From NCBI GenBank assembly GCA_014983025.1, contig JADCLP010000001.1, forward strand, positions 1 through 64,000: DNA of 64,000 nucleotides, in the 5' to 3' direction. The position numbers and the translations under genes are program-made. How positions within the stretch are numbered: position 1 is the first letter of the stretch; each line of letters opens with the position of its first letter. Shown piece by piece: positions 36,435-46,082 of this stretch. Source of the DNA: Erythrobacteraceae bacterium E2-1 Yellow Sea. Its GTDB lineage: Bacteria > Pseudomonadota > Alphaproteobacteria > Sphingomonadales > Sphingomonadaceae. The notes below the pieces were generated by a model. It saw only the letters and a list, made by a program, of their open reading frames with translations, had not been told where the DNA came from and did no database searches.

Positions 36435-37798
36435 TGGCCGACAAGAAACCCGCATTGCTGGTTGTCGAGGATGATGAAGGTCTGCAGGCGCAGTTGAAAT
36501 GGGCCTATGACGATTTTGAAGTGGTGCAGGCGATGGATCGTGAAAGTGCCATTGCGGCACTGCGATCATGCGAACCGGCGGTGGTGACGCTGGATCTGGG
36601 CCTGCCGCCAGACCCTGATGGGACCAGTGAAGGCTTTGCAGTTCTGGATGCCATTATGGAGCTGAAGCCAGATACGAAAGTCATCGTGGCATCGGGCCAC
36701 GGCGCGCGTGAAAGCGCGTTGCAAGCGATTGAGCGCGGTGCATATGATTTTTACCAGAAGCCTGTGGATATAGAGGCATTGGGCCTGATTGTCCGTCGCG
36801 CTTTCAATCTGCATCAGATCGAGCAGGAAAACCGCCGCCTGCGCAGCCAGGCGGGTGATGACCAGACCGTGCTGGGGCGCATGATTACTGCTGCGCCCGA
36901 AATGGTGAAGGTAGCGCGAACCATTGAACGTGTTGCCCGCACCAATGTTTCTGTCATGCTTTTGGGTGCCAGCGGTACGGGCAAGGAATTGCTGGCGCAG
37001 GCCGTGCATGACGCCAGTGACCGCAAGAATGGCCCCTTCATCGCAATCAATTGCGCCGCGATCCCTGAAAACCTGCTGGAAAGTGAGCTGTTTGGCCATG
37101 AAAAGGGGGCCTTTACAGGCGCGGTCAAAACCACCGAGGGCAAGATCGAATGTGCCCATGGGGGTACGCTGTTCCTCGATGAAGTTGGCGACATTCCTCT
37201 GCCATTGCAGGTGAAGCTATTGCGGTTTTTACAGGAACGCAAAATCGAACGGATTGGCGGCCGCAGGGAGATAGAGGTCAACACTCGCATCGTTTGTGCC
37301 ACGCATCAAGATCTGGAAGCGATGATTGGCGATGGTCGCTTTCGCGAGGATCTTTATTACCGCCTTGCCGAAGTTGTCGTACGCATCCCAACATTGGCTG
37401 AAAGACCGGGGGACCCAGCGCTGCTGGCCAAGGCATTCCTGAAGCGTTTTTCGGCAGAAATGAACCCTGCGGTGACTGGTTTTGCGCCTGATGCATTGGC
37501 TGCTATTGATGAATGGCACTGGCCGGGCAATGTGCGGGAACTGGAAAATCGTGTGAAGCGCGCTGTAATCATGGCTGAAGGCAAGCTGGTGGGTGCTGAA
37601 GACCTCGATCTGGGCGCAGAGGATGAAGGACAGGCGATGGCGCTGAACCTGAAATCCGCACGGGAGGAGTCAGACCGGCGAGTCATCCGCCGCGCTCTTG
37701 CCCGCAGTGAAGGCAATATTTCCAGCACAGCCAAGATGCTGGGGATCAGTCGCCCAACATTGTATGATCTTCTGAAGCAATATGAACTTCAGGCCTGA
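36434..37798 (+). CDS. prsR: PEP-CTERM-box response regulator PrsR (NtrC type)
   Basis: A 454-residue sigma-54 activator. Receiver domain (1-125) with phospho-acceptor Asp54 in VTLDLGLPPD, AAA+ domain (about 147-385) with Walker A GASGTGKE at 178-185 and the sigma-54 contact GAFTGA at 225-230, and a Fis-type HTH at the C-terminus (LGISRPTLYDLLKQY). It should activate sigma-54 promoters on phosphorylation by PrsK. Translationally coupled to prsK. No PEP-CTERM protein, exosortase or polysaccharide gene was recognised in this window, so its targets lie elsewhere. Confidence 0.92.
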   Translation: MADKKPALLVVEDDEGLQAQLKWAYDDFEVVQAMDRESAIAALRSCEPAVVTLDLGLPPDPDGTSEGFAVLDAIMELKPDTKVIVASGHGARESALQAIERGAYDFYQKPVDIEALGLIVRRAFNLHQIEQENRRLRSQAGDDQTVLGRMITAAPEMVKVARTIERVARTNVSVMLLGASGTGKELLAQAVHDASDRKNGPFIAINCAAIPENLLESELFGHEKGAFTGAVKTTEGKIECAHGGTLFLDEVGDIPLPLQVKLLRFLQERKIERIGGRREIEVNTRIVCATHQDLEAMIGDGRFREDLYYRLAEVVVRIPTLAERPGDPALLAKAFLKRFSAEMNPAVTGFAPDALAAIDEWHWPGNVRELENRVKRAVIMAEGKLVGAEDLDLGAEDEGQAMALNLKSAREESDRRVIRRALARSEGNISSTAKMLGISRPTLYDLLKQYELQA

Positions 37799-37852
37799 TG
37801 GGATAATCTGCACTCTCGACAATTGATGTTGGCGCGGGCAGGGCGCTTGAAT

Positions 37853-38815
37853 ATGCGCAGCCGCCTTTCATTCCTTGCTGATCCGATGATTGCCGTTTTG
37901 GTGTTTGCTACTTTGGCGGCCACAATGTCACCAGTAGCTGGCGAAGCCCGAGATGTTGCGCGCACGGTATCGAATATCGGGATTTTCCTGTTGTTCCTGG
38001 TCAATGGCATGCGGATCGCGCGGGGCGAAATATGGCGTGGCTTCGTAAACTGGCGTTTCTTTCTGCCACTGTTCATCTGGGTGTTCGGCGTGATGGCACT
38101 GGCTGGGCTGGGCGTGTCAAGGCTGGCGCTGGAGACGGCATTGCCACCAGCCATTGCCCTGGGCTTCATCTACCTGGGTGCGCTGCCTACAACGATCCAG
38201 TCAGCCACCAGCTATACCAATCTTGCAAATGGCAACATCGCATTGGCCGTGGTTGCTGCGGCGCTGCTGAACATTGCCGGAGTTTTTATCACCGCGCCGC
38301 TTTTTGCCGTTCTGGCTGGCGGTGAAGCGGCCAATCTGGGGAATGAGGTGATCCTGCGTATCGGCATGATCCTGGTACTTCCCTTCATGATCGGGCAAGC
38401 GGTGCAGGGCTGGACGCTTGAATGGGTGCTGCACCGCAAACATCGGATAGTCTGGCTGGATCGCGGTGTTATCGGTCTTGCCGTCTATGTCGCTTTTTCT
38501 GGCGCTATTGAGCAAGGGCTGGGGCAGATGCTGGACGCGTCGGGCTGGGTCTGGCTGTTCGGGCTGGTACTTGGCCTGCTTGTAATCGCCCATCTTGCGA
38601 ATTGGCTGGCAAGCGCTTTGCTGGGATATCCCTTTGCCGATCGCATCACATTCCTGTTTTCAGGTGCGCAGAAAAGCATTGCGATTGGCGCACCATTGGC
38701 CGCGATCCTGTTCAAGCCAGACATGGCCGGTTTCGTGATTGCGCCGCTGCTGCTGTATCATCTGGCGCAGCTGGTACTGGCAGCACCGCTGGCTAGCTGG
38801 CTGGCACGTCGTTAA
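37853..38815 (+). CDS. SBF-like bile acid:sodium symporter family protein
   Basis: A 320-residue membrane protein with about ten helices, of the SBF-like (YfeH/SLC10A7) group. Seen: FLLFLVNGMRIARGEIWRGF, LGALPTTIQSATSYTNLANGN (helix break typical of the family) and FSGAQKSIAIGAPLAA. Substrate unknown; relatives are linked to calcium or organic anion transport. Starts at 37826 or 37853 are both possible; the latter fits the usual short N-terminus. It overlaps the convergent DUF475 gene by 23 bases. Confidence 0.85.
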   Translation: MRSRLSFLADPMIAVLVFATLAATMSPVAGEARDVARTVSNIGIFLLFLVNGMRIARGEIWRGFVNWRFFLPLFIWVFGVMALAGLGVSRLALETALPPAIALGFIYLGALPTTIQSATSYTNLANGNIALAVVAAALLNIAGVFITAPLFAVLAGGEAANLGNEVILRIGMILVLPFMIGQAVQGWTLEWVLHRKHRIVWLDRGVIGLAVYVAFSGAIEQGLGQMLDASGWVWLFGLVLGLLVIAHLANWLASALLGYPFADRITFLFSGAQKSIAIGAPLAAILFKPDMAGFVIAPLLLYHLAQLVLAAPLASWLARR

Positions 38816-39872
38816 GGTCGATCCGTTCACTGCCTTCGCGGCGATTGTGCCTTACGGACCACCAGAAAGAGAGTGCAATCAGAGTAGCTCCGATCAGACC
38901 GGTAATGGTTTCTGGAATGTGATAGCGGGCTGAAAGCAGCATGATTGCGCCCAGAACGATGATTGCCCAAAACGCACCATGTTCAAGATAGCGATACTGT
39001 GCCAGCGTGCCCGTTTGCACCAGATGGATAGTGATGGAGCGGACGAAAATTGCGCCCACTGATAATCCAAGTGCAATGATGATCATGTTATTGGACAAGG
39101 CGAAGGCGCCGATCACGCCATCGAAACTGAAGCTGGCATCCAGCACTTCCAGATACAGGAAGCCGCCAAGCCCAGATCGAACCATGGCGCCCGTTGCGCG
39201 CTTTTTTGCCTCATGCTGTTCAATCAAGGCACCCAGGGCATTGACACCAATATAGGTCAACAGACCCAGCACGCCTGCAGTGAGAAAGGTGTTCGCATCC
39301 TCCATCTCAAGCAGTGTGGAAACACCATAGATCAGTGCCAGGACAAGTCCGATCTCGACAGCAGGAACAGTTGAAAAGCGTCCAATTGTACGTTCCAGAG
39401 CGCCGATCCAATGCACTTCCTTGTCTGAATCAAAGAAGAAGGACAGGCCCACCATTGCCAGAAAGGCACCGCCAAAACCAGCTATACCGATATGGGCACT
39501 CGACACGATGCGTTGATATTCGTCCGGACTGTTCAATGACAGGGTGATCGCATCCACTGGACCCAAACCGGCAGCAATCGCAACGATAGCGATGGGAAAA
39601 ATGATCCGCATCCCGAACACTGCGATCAGAATGCCCCAGGTAAGGAAGCGTTTTTGCCAAACAGGGTCCATTTCACGCAATACAGTGGCGTTGACCACGG
39701 CGTTATCGAAGCTGAGCGATACTTCCAGAATAGAAAGTACCAGTACGATCCACAGGATACCGAGTGTGGCGACAAGTGTTCCCGTGCTTGCCCAACCGTA
39801 CCATACAGCCAGCGCAAGGCAGACGGCGGAAAAAGCCAGCGAGAAGCCGTAATAGCGGATCAGCGTTTGCAT
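38793..39872 (-). CDS. DUF475 / TerC-like membrane protein
   Basis: A 359-residue protein with about nine membrane helices. SILEVSLSFDNAVVNATVLREM and LEVLDASFSFDGVIGAFALSNN are the two FDNA/FDGV-type repeats of the TerC-related DUF475 family, probably metal-ion exporters (manganese in TerC/Alx relatives). The ATG at 39872 is chosen because homology begins MQTLIRYYG; the frame is open to 39986. It lies 7 bases downstream of panB on the same strand and overlaps the SBF-like gene tail to tail. Confidence 0.86.
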   Translation of the reverse strand: MQTLIRYYGFSLAFSAVCLALAVWYGWASTGTLVATLGILWIVLVLSILEVSLSFDNAVVNATVLREMDPVWQKRFLTWGILIAVFGMRIIFPIAIVAIAAGLGPVDAITLSLNSPDEYQRIVSSAHIGIAGFGGAFLAMVGLSFFFDSDKEVHWIGALERTIGRFSTVPAVEIGLVLALIYGVSTLLEMEDANTFLTAGVLGLLTYIGVNALGALIEQHEAKKRATGAMVRSGLGGFLYLEVLDASFSFDGVIGAFALSNNMIIIALGLSVGAIFVRSITIHLVQTGTLAQYRYLEHGAFWAIIVLGAIMLLSARYHIPETITGLIGATLIALSFWWSVRHNRREGSERIDLNDVPAS

Positions 39873-39879
39873 AAGTTTG

Positions 39880-40752
39880 TCAGGCCTTGGGTTGATAGGT
39901 CTGTTCTTCGCAGGGGAAAGCGCGGCTGCGCACTTCCGCAGCATAGGTGGCAACTGTCTTGTCGATGATAGTGGCGATATCTTCATACCGCTTCACAAAA
40001 CGGGGCACGCGTTCGAACATGCCCAACATGTCTTCTGTCACCAACACCTGGCCATCGCATTGGGCAGAGGCACCGATACCGATGGTTGGGCATGACACTG
40101 CCTGTGTCGCTTCAATCGCAATGGGTTCGACCACACCTTCAATCACAATGGCAAATGCACCTGCATCATCCAGCGCTTTTGCGTCACTGACAATTTTTTC
40201 TGCTTCTGCATCGCTGCGGCCGCGCGCGGCATAACCGCCCAGCGTGTTCACGGCTTGCGGGGTAAGGCCGACGTGGCCCATTACCGGGATGCCGCGTTGG
40301 CTGAGGAACGCGACCGTTTCAGCCATGGCTGCCCCGCCTTCCAGCTTTACAGCTGCGGCACCACTCTGTTTCAAAAGGTATGCTGCGCTTTCAAATGCCA
40401 TTTCCTTAGATGCTTCATAAGCGCCGAACGGCATGTCGACCACCACCAGCGAATGATAGGAACCACGCACCACTGCAGCAGAGTGATTGGCCATCATTTC
40501 CAAGGTTACGGGAACGGTTGATGGCAGGCCATAAATCACCTGGCCCAAAGAATCCCCGACCAGGAGAATATCGCAATGCGCATCCAGCAATTGAGCCTGC
40601 CGCGCAGTATAGGCTGTAAGCATAACCAGTGGTTCTTCAGTCACGCCATCCACTTTACGCGCGCGGATGCGCGGAACGGTCAAGCGTCGCAGTGGCTGCG
40701 GCGTGGGGGTGGCGCGGCTGGTGCTGGTGTCGAGTTGGAAAGTCGTGGACAT
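39880..40752 (-). CDS. panB: 3-methyl-2-oxobutanoate hydroxymethyltransferase
   Basis: A 290-residue PanB, first enzyme of pantothenate synthesis (ketopantoate from ketoisovalerate and methylene-THF). Seen: [74 protein letters not shown], and [24 protein letters not shown]. Here the usual GAG-type residue in IGIGAG is Ser. Its substrate comes from the valine pathway encoded at 59-62 kb. The first 25 residues are extra compared with short PanBs, and starts are not fixed. Confidence 0.95.
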   Translation of the reverse strand: MSTTFQLDTSTSRATPTPQPLRRLTVPRIRARKVDGVTEEPLVMLTAYTARQAQLLDAHCDILLVGDSLGQVIYGLPSTVPVTLEMMANHSAAVVRGSYHSLVVVDMPFGAYEASKEMAFESAAYLLKQSGAAAVKLEGGAAMAETVAFLSQRGIPVMGHVGLTPQAVNTLGGYAARGRSDAEAEKIVSDAKALDDAGAFAIVIEGVVEPIAIEATQAVSCPTIGIGASAQCDGQVLVTEDMLGMFERVPRFVKRYEDIATIIDKTVATYAAEVRSRAFPCEEQTYQPKA

Positions 40753-40872
40753 GTGCGATGTCTAGCGGGGCGATGGTGATAAGGCAAAGCCATAGCATGG
40801 ACGCTGGCTGTAATTTCTTGCATGAATTCGCATGGTGAGGTTGCCAAGGGCGGCTTTGGAGGAGATTTGGGC

Positions 40873-42294
40873 ATGGTTGCAGCTTCGGGTTCGGGATCGC
40901 GAGACGGTTGGTCATCGCGCACTGCCTTTGTCCTGGCGGCAATCGGTTCCGCCGTCGGGCTGGGTAACCTGGTACGATTCCCTGCTGAAGCTGCACAAAA
41001 TGGCGGTGGTGCCTTTGTTGTTTTCTACATCGCATGCATTGTTCTGATCGGTCTGCCAGTCCTGTTGTCCGAAACGTTGATCGGGCGGCATGGGCAATCT
41101 TCCGCCACCGTCAGCGTACGTCGCATGGCAGAACAATCGGGCGCGCCCAAAGCGTGGGAAGGGATCGCTGCGCTTGGTGTGTTGGGTTCGACAATGATCC
41201 TGGCATTTTACTGCGTGATCGGTGGCTGGGTGGTCAATTATATCTGGCTGTTTTTCAATGATCTGATCCAGTCTGGCGTGATGGGTGGTGCCCTGCCTGG
41301 AATGAGTGGGGAAGATATTGCGGCTATTTTCCCTTCACTGTTGGAAGATGGCATGACGATGTCTGTACTCGACCTGATATTCCTGGGCCTGACATTCTAT
41401 TTCGTGGCCCGCGGCGTATCGAGTGGGATCGAAGTGATGGCGACCTGGCTAATGCCTGCCTTCTTCATATTGTTGCTGGGCATAACCGTTTACGGCGCGT
41501 TTGGCGGGGCTTTCAGTGAAACTCTGACCTATCTGTTCACCTTCGATTTCTCCAAGCTAACTGGGCCAGTGATGCTGGCTGCAGTGGGGCAGGCGTTCTT
41601 TTCTCTATCGCTCGGCATGGCCGGGATGATCACTTATGGTTCTTACGTCGGCCGTAACGTGAATTTGGCCGGTACATCTGCCATCATCGCCTCTGCAGAT
41701 ACTGCGGTTGCGCTGATTGCCGGCCTCTGCATCTTCCCCATTGTTCTGGCTGCTGGCCTTTCTACAGATGGCGGATTGGGCCTAATGTTTGACACGCTAC
41801 CGCATGCCTTCCAGTCAATGCCTGCAGGATCACTGGTTGGGTTGGCGTTTTTCATCATGGTTGGTTTTGCTGCACTGACCAGCTCTGTCGCGCTGATGGA
41901 GGTGCCAACGGCATGGGCGATGGAAAAATTTCAGGCCCGCCGCTTGCCCTGCGCCACCATTATTGGCCTGATTGTCCTGGTTTTAGGCACATTGTCTGCC
42001 TATTCACTCAACACCCTGTCTGGCTTCCACCCGCTTGGTTTCATTCCACTGTTTGAAGGGCAGGGCATTTTTGACGTGCTGGATGGTATGACGGCCAAGC
42101 TGTTGATGCCCATTGGCGCATTGTTGATCTGCATTTTTGTTGGCTGGGTGGCTGATCCCAAACTGATCGACGATGAAAACGGCCTGACCGGGGCATTGCA
42201 CCTATTCTGGCGTTTTTTGGTGCGTTATCTTTGCCCAGTGGCCCTTGCAGCCATTCTTGTTGTCGGCCTGTTCCCTGATCTTGTCTCTGCTTGA
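40873..42294 (+). CDS. sodium-dependent transporter, SNF (NSS) family
   Basis: A 473-residue, roughly 12-helix neurotransmitter:sodium symporter homologue. The N-terminal signature FVLAAIGSAVGLGNLVRFP forms the Na+/substrate site, and VFYIACIVLIGLPVLLSE follows. Bacterial relatives import amino acids. The start ATG at 40873 is supported by GGAGGAG at 40858-40864, eight bases upstream; the earlier ATG at 40822 lacks this. It is divergent from panB. Substrate unknown. Confidence 0.92.
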   Translation: MVAASGSGSRDGWSSRTAFVLAAIGSAVGLGNLVRFPAEAAQNGGGAFVVFYIACIVLIGLPVLLSETLIGRHGQSSATVSVRRMAEQSGAPKAWEGIAALGVLGSTMILAFYCVIGGWVVNYIWLFFNDLIQSGVMGGALPGMSGEDIAAIFPSLLEDGMTMSVLDLIFLGLTFYFVARGVSSGIEVMATWLMPAFFILLLGITVYGAFGGAFSETLTYLFTFDFSKLTGPVMLAAVGQAFFSLSLGMAGMITYGSYVGRNVNLAGTSAIIASADTAVALIAGLCIFPIVLAAGLSTDGGLGLMFDTLPHAFQSMPAGSLVGLAFFIMVGFAALTSSVALMEVPTAWAMEKFQARRLPCATIIGLIVLVLGTLSAYSLNTLSGFHPLGFIPLFEGQGIFDVLDGMTAKLLMPIGALLICIFVGWVADPKLIDDENGLTGALHLFWRFLVRYLCPVALAAILVVGLFPDLVSA

Positions 42295-42394
42295 CTAGAC
42301 AGGAAAAAGCAAAAGGTTAACCGATCATCCCTTGCAAATTAATCATGCAGGGTAAGCTTATCATTTATTTACCTTTGCGTGCGATGAGGGAGGG

Positions 42395-42694
42395 ATGAAG
42401 CACTTTGAAGTCCCCCGCTATACTGAGCGAAAGCCACTCAACATCGTCATCGATGGGCGTGTCCGCACGCGCAAGGTTTATGTCGATTTGTATGATGTGT
42501 CAGAAGGCGGCTGCAAGATTCGCGGGCGGCGCGGTTTCACCAAGGTGGGCGAAACCGTGACTTTGCGTATTGATGGTTTCAAAACGCCGCTGGGCACTAT
42601 TGCATGGGTTGATGGTGAATATGCCGGCGTCGCCTTTGACGGTAATTTGCATCCTGCCGTCATTGACCATTTGTGCGCCAAACGGTCTGCATAA
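42395..42694 (+). CDS. PilZ-domain protein (putative c-di-GMP receptor)
   Basis: A 99-residue single-domain protein. It has the c-di-GMP signature RYTER (RxxxR, residues 8-12) and DVSEGG (residues 34-39, D-x-S-x-x-G), followed by the beta-strands GETVTLRIDG and YAGVAFDG. Such small PilZ proteins bind c-di-GMP and pass the signal to a partner. GGGAGGG lies immediately upstream of the ATG. No diguanylate cyclase gene lies nearby, so the output is unknown. Confidence 0.88.
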   Translation: MKHFEVPRYTERKPLNIVIDGRVRTRKVYVDLYDVSEGGCKIRGRRGFTKVGETVTLRIDGFKTPLGTIAWVDGEYAGVAFDGNLHPAVIDHLCAKRSA

Positions 42695-42851
42695 TAATTT
42701 CAAAAATCTGACAGTTAGACATCACGGACCATTGCCTTTTGCCAGGCGATGAATGTCGTTATGCGATGTCGGGGCTTGATCGTAAAAACTGGTTTGGTAA
42801 TCAGCTAACTGGCCGGATCGTAATTATAAAAAAGCGCCGGGGTCGTCGTGA

Positions 42852-43625
42852 ATGCCCGCCTTATGTAGATGCGCGGGCCGGTATATGGTGGCAGTTCTGG
42901 CGCAGAAATGGCGAATATCGACCCGGGTTGGGCAGTTTGATTTTGACCTGCGGATTCTGGCATGGATGATCGGGCTGGCTTTGTTGCTGGCAGGTGGAAT
43001 CTGGCTGCGCGATCATCCGCAGCACAATCCCTTTGCCTCACTTGATCTCAGCCATGAACCTGGCCTGGCAACCCAATTACAGATCCAGGCAATTATCAAG
43101 AATAGAGGGGCCTGCCGGGCTGCCCTGAACAGTGCTGGCGTGGACTTTACAACGCTCAGCCCGGTGGGCGATGGACCTTGCGGGCTGATTGATCGCACAC
43201 GCCTGTCCAAATCGATGCTTCGGCCTGCACGACCCATTTCGACCTGTCCAGTTGCTGCTGGTCTTGAAATGTGGACGCGGCATGGTTTGCAGAAGGCAGC
43301 ACAGGATCATTTGGGAACACGTGTTGTCCGTATTGAGCACAGGGGCACAAATTCGTGTCGACGTGTGAATGGCAGCCCGAATGGCCCGTGGAGCGACCAT
43401 GCAACTGGCAATGCAATAGATATCGTAGCCTTTGTTATGGCAGACGGACGCCGTGTGAGCGTGCTGAATGGCTGGGGGAATGGCAAAGAAGGTACCTTTC
43501 TGAAGGCTGCACGTGATGCCGCCTGCGAAAGCTTCACCACGGTAATGTCACCGGATTACAATGTCGAACATAATACGCATTTCCACCTTGATCAGGGAAC
43601 GCGCTGGGCAATGGTGTGCCGCTGA
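42852..43625 (+). CDS. extensin-like C-terminal domain protein
   Basis: A 257-residue protein with one membrane anchor (about 36-52, AWMIGLALLLAGGIW) and a periplasmic extensin_C-type domain. Seen: CPVAAGLEMWTRHGLQKAAQ, RGTNSCRRVNGSP, WSDHATGNAIDIVAFVMADGR and HNTHFHLDQG, i.e. metal-site-like His/Asp residues as in D,D-peptidase-fold proteins. The family is thought to act on cell-wall peptides, but its reaction is unknown. The start is uncertain: 42852, 42885 and 42966 are possible. Confidence 0.8.
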   Translation: MPALCRCAGRYMVAVLAQKWRISTRVGQFDFDLRILAWMIGLALLLAGGIWLRDHPQHNPFASLDLSHEPGLATQLQIQAIIKNRGACRAALNSAGVDFTTLSPVGDGPCGLIDRTRLSKSMLRPARPISTCPVAAGLEMWTRHGLQKAAQDHLGTRVVRIEHRGTNSCRRVNGSPNGPWSDHATGNAIDIVAFVMADGRRVSVLNGWGNGKEGTFLKAARDAACESFTTVMSPDYNVEHNTHFHLDQGTRWAMVCR

Positions 43626-43742
43626 TCCGTTTGTTGACCTTGCTCCTCGCCATAGAAATAAAGAATATCGACAAAATTTGATCAAGCAGGTGGAACTCAA
43701 CTGATTTCATGACTTAAGCTGGGCTGAAAGCAGGGGGTGACG

Positions 43743-44648
43743 ATGCTGCCAGAGGTTAGCAAGGGATTGGCTGCTGACAGCCAAATCATGTGGGGTGGGC
43801 CAGATGGTGGTTGGCGCCACAGGATTTATCGCCTCGCATTTCAATCCGAAACGCCTGCTGGCAGGTTGTTTGATAAATTTCTGGTCGTTGCCATCATCAC
43901 CAGTGTGATGGTGGTTATTCTTGACAGTGTCGATCACATCCATGCCCGCTGGTCGTTGGAATTCGCTCTTGCTGAATGGGCCTTCACAGCCCTGTTCACG
44001 GTTGAATATGTCCTGCGGTTGATCTGCCAAAAACGGGCAACGCGTTACGCTTTCAGCTTTTTTGGCATTATTGACCTATTGGCTGTCTTACCCACTTATC
44101 TCGCCCTGTTGTTCCCGGCTATCTACGTGTTGATCGACGTACGCATACTGCGGCTTTTGCGTGTCTTTCGTATTTTCAAACTCACGGCATATATTTCTGA
44201 ATACCAGACACTGTTGTTCGCGTTGCGATCAAGTTCGCGCAAGATATTGGTTTTTCTGTCAGCAGTGGTGCTGATTGTGGTGGTGATGGGGTCATTGATG
44301 TATGTGGTGGAGGGGCCAGAACATGGCTTCACCAGTATTCCAGCTTCCATCTATTGGGCGATCACGACCATGACTACGGTGGGTTATGGTGACATAACGC
44401 CAGAAACGCCGCTTGGCCGGTTTGTAACCGCGCTGATGATGCTGCTGGGTTGGGGGACGCTAGCTGTCCCGACTGGTATTGTTACCAGCGAACTGGCCTT
44501 ACAGCACCGCGTAGGCGGCTTGTTCGGCCCACATGGACAGCAGGCTGCAGATGGTCGCGCATGCAATACATGCCACGAAAACCAGCATATGAATGACGCG
44601 GCTTATTGCCGAAAATGCGGGACGGAGCTGCCCGGCCTCGCAAACTGA
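43743..44648 (+). CDS. voltage-gated-type potassium channel with C-terminal CxxC motifs
   Basis: A 301-residue six-helix K+ channel. S4 carries the regular arginines RILRLLRVFRIFKL, and the pore has the selectivity filter TTVGYGD (T-V-G-Y-G-D) after the YWAITTM helix. The cytoplasmic tail ends with CNTCHENQH...YCRKCGTELPG, two CxxC pairs that look like a zinc ribbon. The ATG at 43743 is preferred to a GTG at 43737. The tail may couple gating to zinc or redox state, which is inference. It is convergent with phoB. Confidence 0.9.
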   Translation: MLPEVSKGLAADSQIMWGGPDGGWRHRIYRLAFQSETPAGRLFDKFLVVAIITSVMVVILDSVDHIHARWSLEFALAEWAFTALFTVEYVLRLICQKRATRYAFSFFGIIDLLAVLPTYLALLFPAIYVLIDVRILRLLRVFRIFKLTAYISEYQTLLFALRSSSRKILVFLSAVVLIVVVMGSLMYVVEGPEHGFTSIPASIYWAITTMTTVGYGDITPETPLGRFVTALMMLLGWGTLAVPTGIVTSELALQHRVGGLFGPHGQQAADGRACNTCHENQHMNDAAYCRKCGTELPGLAN

Positions 44649-44656
44649 CCTGAAAT

Positions 44657-45346
44657 TTAAACCGGTTCCAGTGAATATCCGGCGGAACGAACGGTTCTGA
44701 TCGGATCGCGCACATTATCCAGTGAAATTGCTTTGCGCAGGCGGCGTATATGAACGTCGACCGTGCGCAGTTCGATATCGCTGCCAGTGCCCCAAACACC
44801 ATCCAGCAATTGGTTGCGGTTGAATACGCGCCCTGGGCTTTCCATGAAGAATTTCAGCAGGCGATATTCGGTCGGTCCAAGTTGCAATGCCTGGCCGCGG
44901 CGGACAACCTTATGCGCCACTGGGTCCAGCGTGATGTCCCCCACTTCAACTGTTTCACCGGCGAGTGCTGGGCGGATGCGCCGCATAACGGCCGCCACAC
45001 GCGCCAGCAATTCGCGTGGGCTGAATGGTTTGGTCAGATAATCATCTGCCCCCGTTTCCAGTCCGCGAACACGATCATCCTCAGCCTCTCGTGCTGTCAG
45101 CATGATGATGGGAACGTGGGCGGTTTCCTTGTCCCGGCGCAGACGGCGACACACCTCGATCCCGCTGGTACCCTCTATCATCCAGTCCAGAATGACCAGA
45201 TCGGGGCGTTCTTCCTGCGCCAGAATCAGTGCTTCGTCACCATCAGCGGTGCAACGCACATCATAGCCTTCATTCTGAAAACGGAATTCCAGCAGTTCGG
45301 ACAAAGCTGGATCGTCTTCGACCAGCAGCAATTTAATGGCGGACAT
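44657..45346 (-). CDS. phoB: phosphate regulon response regulator PhoB
   Basis: A 229-residue OmpR-family regulator. Receiver (1-120) with Asp54 in LVILDWMIEGTSG and KPFSPRELLARV; winged-helix domain (about 130-229) ending VRSAGYSLEPV and containing LGPTEYRLLKFFMESPGRVF. It is activated by PhoR when phosphate is scarce and binds Pho boxes. The ATG at 45346 fits homology. It is the last gene of the run phoR-pstC-pstA-pstB-phoU-phoB, 67 bases after phoU. Confidence 0.96.
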   Translation of the reverse strand: MSAIKLLLVEDDPALSELLEFRFQNEGYDVRCTADGDEALILAQEERPDLVILDWMIEGTSGIEVCRRLRRDKETAHVPIIMLTAREAEDDRVRGLETGADDYLTKPFSPRELLARVAAVMRRIRPALAGETVEVGDITLDPVAHKVVRRGQALQLGPTEYRLLKFFMESPGRVFNRNQLLDGVWGTGSDIELRTVDVHIRRLRKAISLDNVRDPIRTVRSAGYSLEPV

Positions 45347-45413
45347 GGGGTCAGTTCCTTTGAATGTCCCGGGCTTACCCATGCCGATATGTCACTTTCA
45401 CTACAGAATTGTG

Positions 45414-46082
45414 TCAATCATCCTTATCAGGAGGATAAGTGCCGCTGGCCGCGAAATGCACCATTTCTGCCACATTGGTGGCGTGGTCACCGATCCGCTC
45501 GATATTGCGGGCAATAAACAACAGCTGGGCTGCGCTGGAAATGGTGGCAGGATTTTCCACCATATAGCTGACAAGATTACGGAAAATGCTGTCGTAAAAG
45601 GCGTCAACCTTATTATCGGCAGCAATTACTTCCTTGGCCAGTTCCGGATCACGCGCGGCATAGGCTGTCAGCACATCATGCACCATTTCACCGGCAAGTT
45701 CACCCATTGCGGGCAGCAGGGTCAGCGGTTCGAAATGCTTCTTGCCTTCGATAATCGGCACACGCTTGGCGATATTCTTTGAATAATCGCCAATCCGCTC
45801 CACTACGCCAGCGATCTTCAGTGCAGCGATAACTTCGCGCAGATCATCAGCCATTGGCGCGCGCAAGGCGATGACACGCACGGCCAGCTTGTCGACTTCT
45901 GTTTCCAGATCATCGATCTTCTTGTCATTGGCGACAACTTTTTCAGCCAGTTCCAGATCACCACGCACTAGCGCATCCAGTGCATCCTGGATAGCAACCT
46001 CTGCCAGGCCACCCATTTCCGCGATCAATCCGCGAAGGCGCGTAATATCCGCGTCAAATGCCTTTACTGTATGGTCTGTCAT
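45414..46082 (-). CDS. phoU: phosphate transport system regulator PhoU
   Basis: A 222-residue all-helical protein made of two PhoU repeats (about 8-100 and 115-210), with metal-binding-type motifs DDLETEVDKLAVRV and RNIERIGDHATNVAE. PhoU links Pst transporter activity to PhoR inhibition when phosphate is plentiful. It overlaps the pstB stop by one base, so it is translationally coupled. Confidence 0.95.
   Translation of the reverse strand: MTDHTVKAFDADITRLRGLIAEMGGLAEVAIQDALDALVRGDLELAEKVVANDKKIDDLETEVDKLAVRVIALRAPMADDLREVIAALKIAGVVERIGDYSKNIAKRVPIIEGKKHFEPLTLLPAMGELAGEMVHDVLTAYAARDPELAKEVIAADNKVDAFYDSIFRNLVSYMVENPATISSAAQLLFIARNIERIGDHATNVAEMVHFAASGTYPPDKDD

Noticed and set aside
44750-45517. 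255-codon open frame antisense to phoB
   Set aside because: It overlaps phoB completely in the opposite strand and has no recognisable domain; typical long shadow frame in GC-rich DNA.
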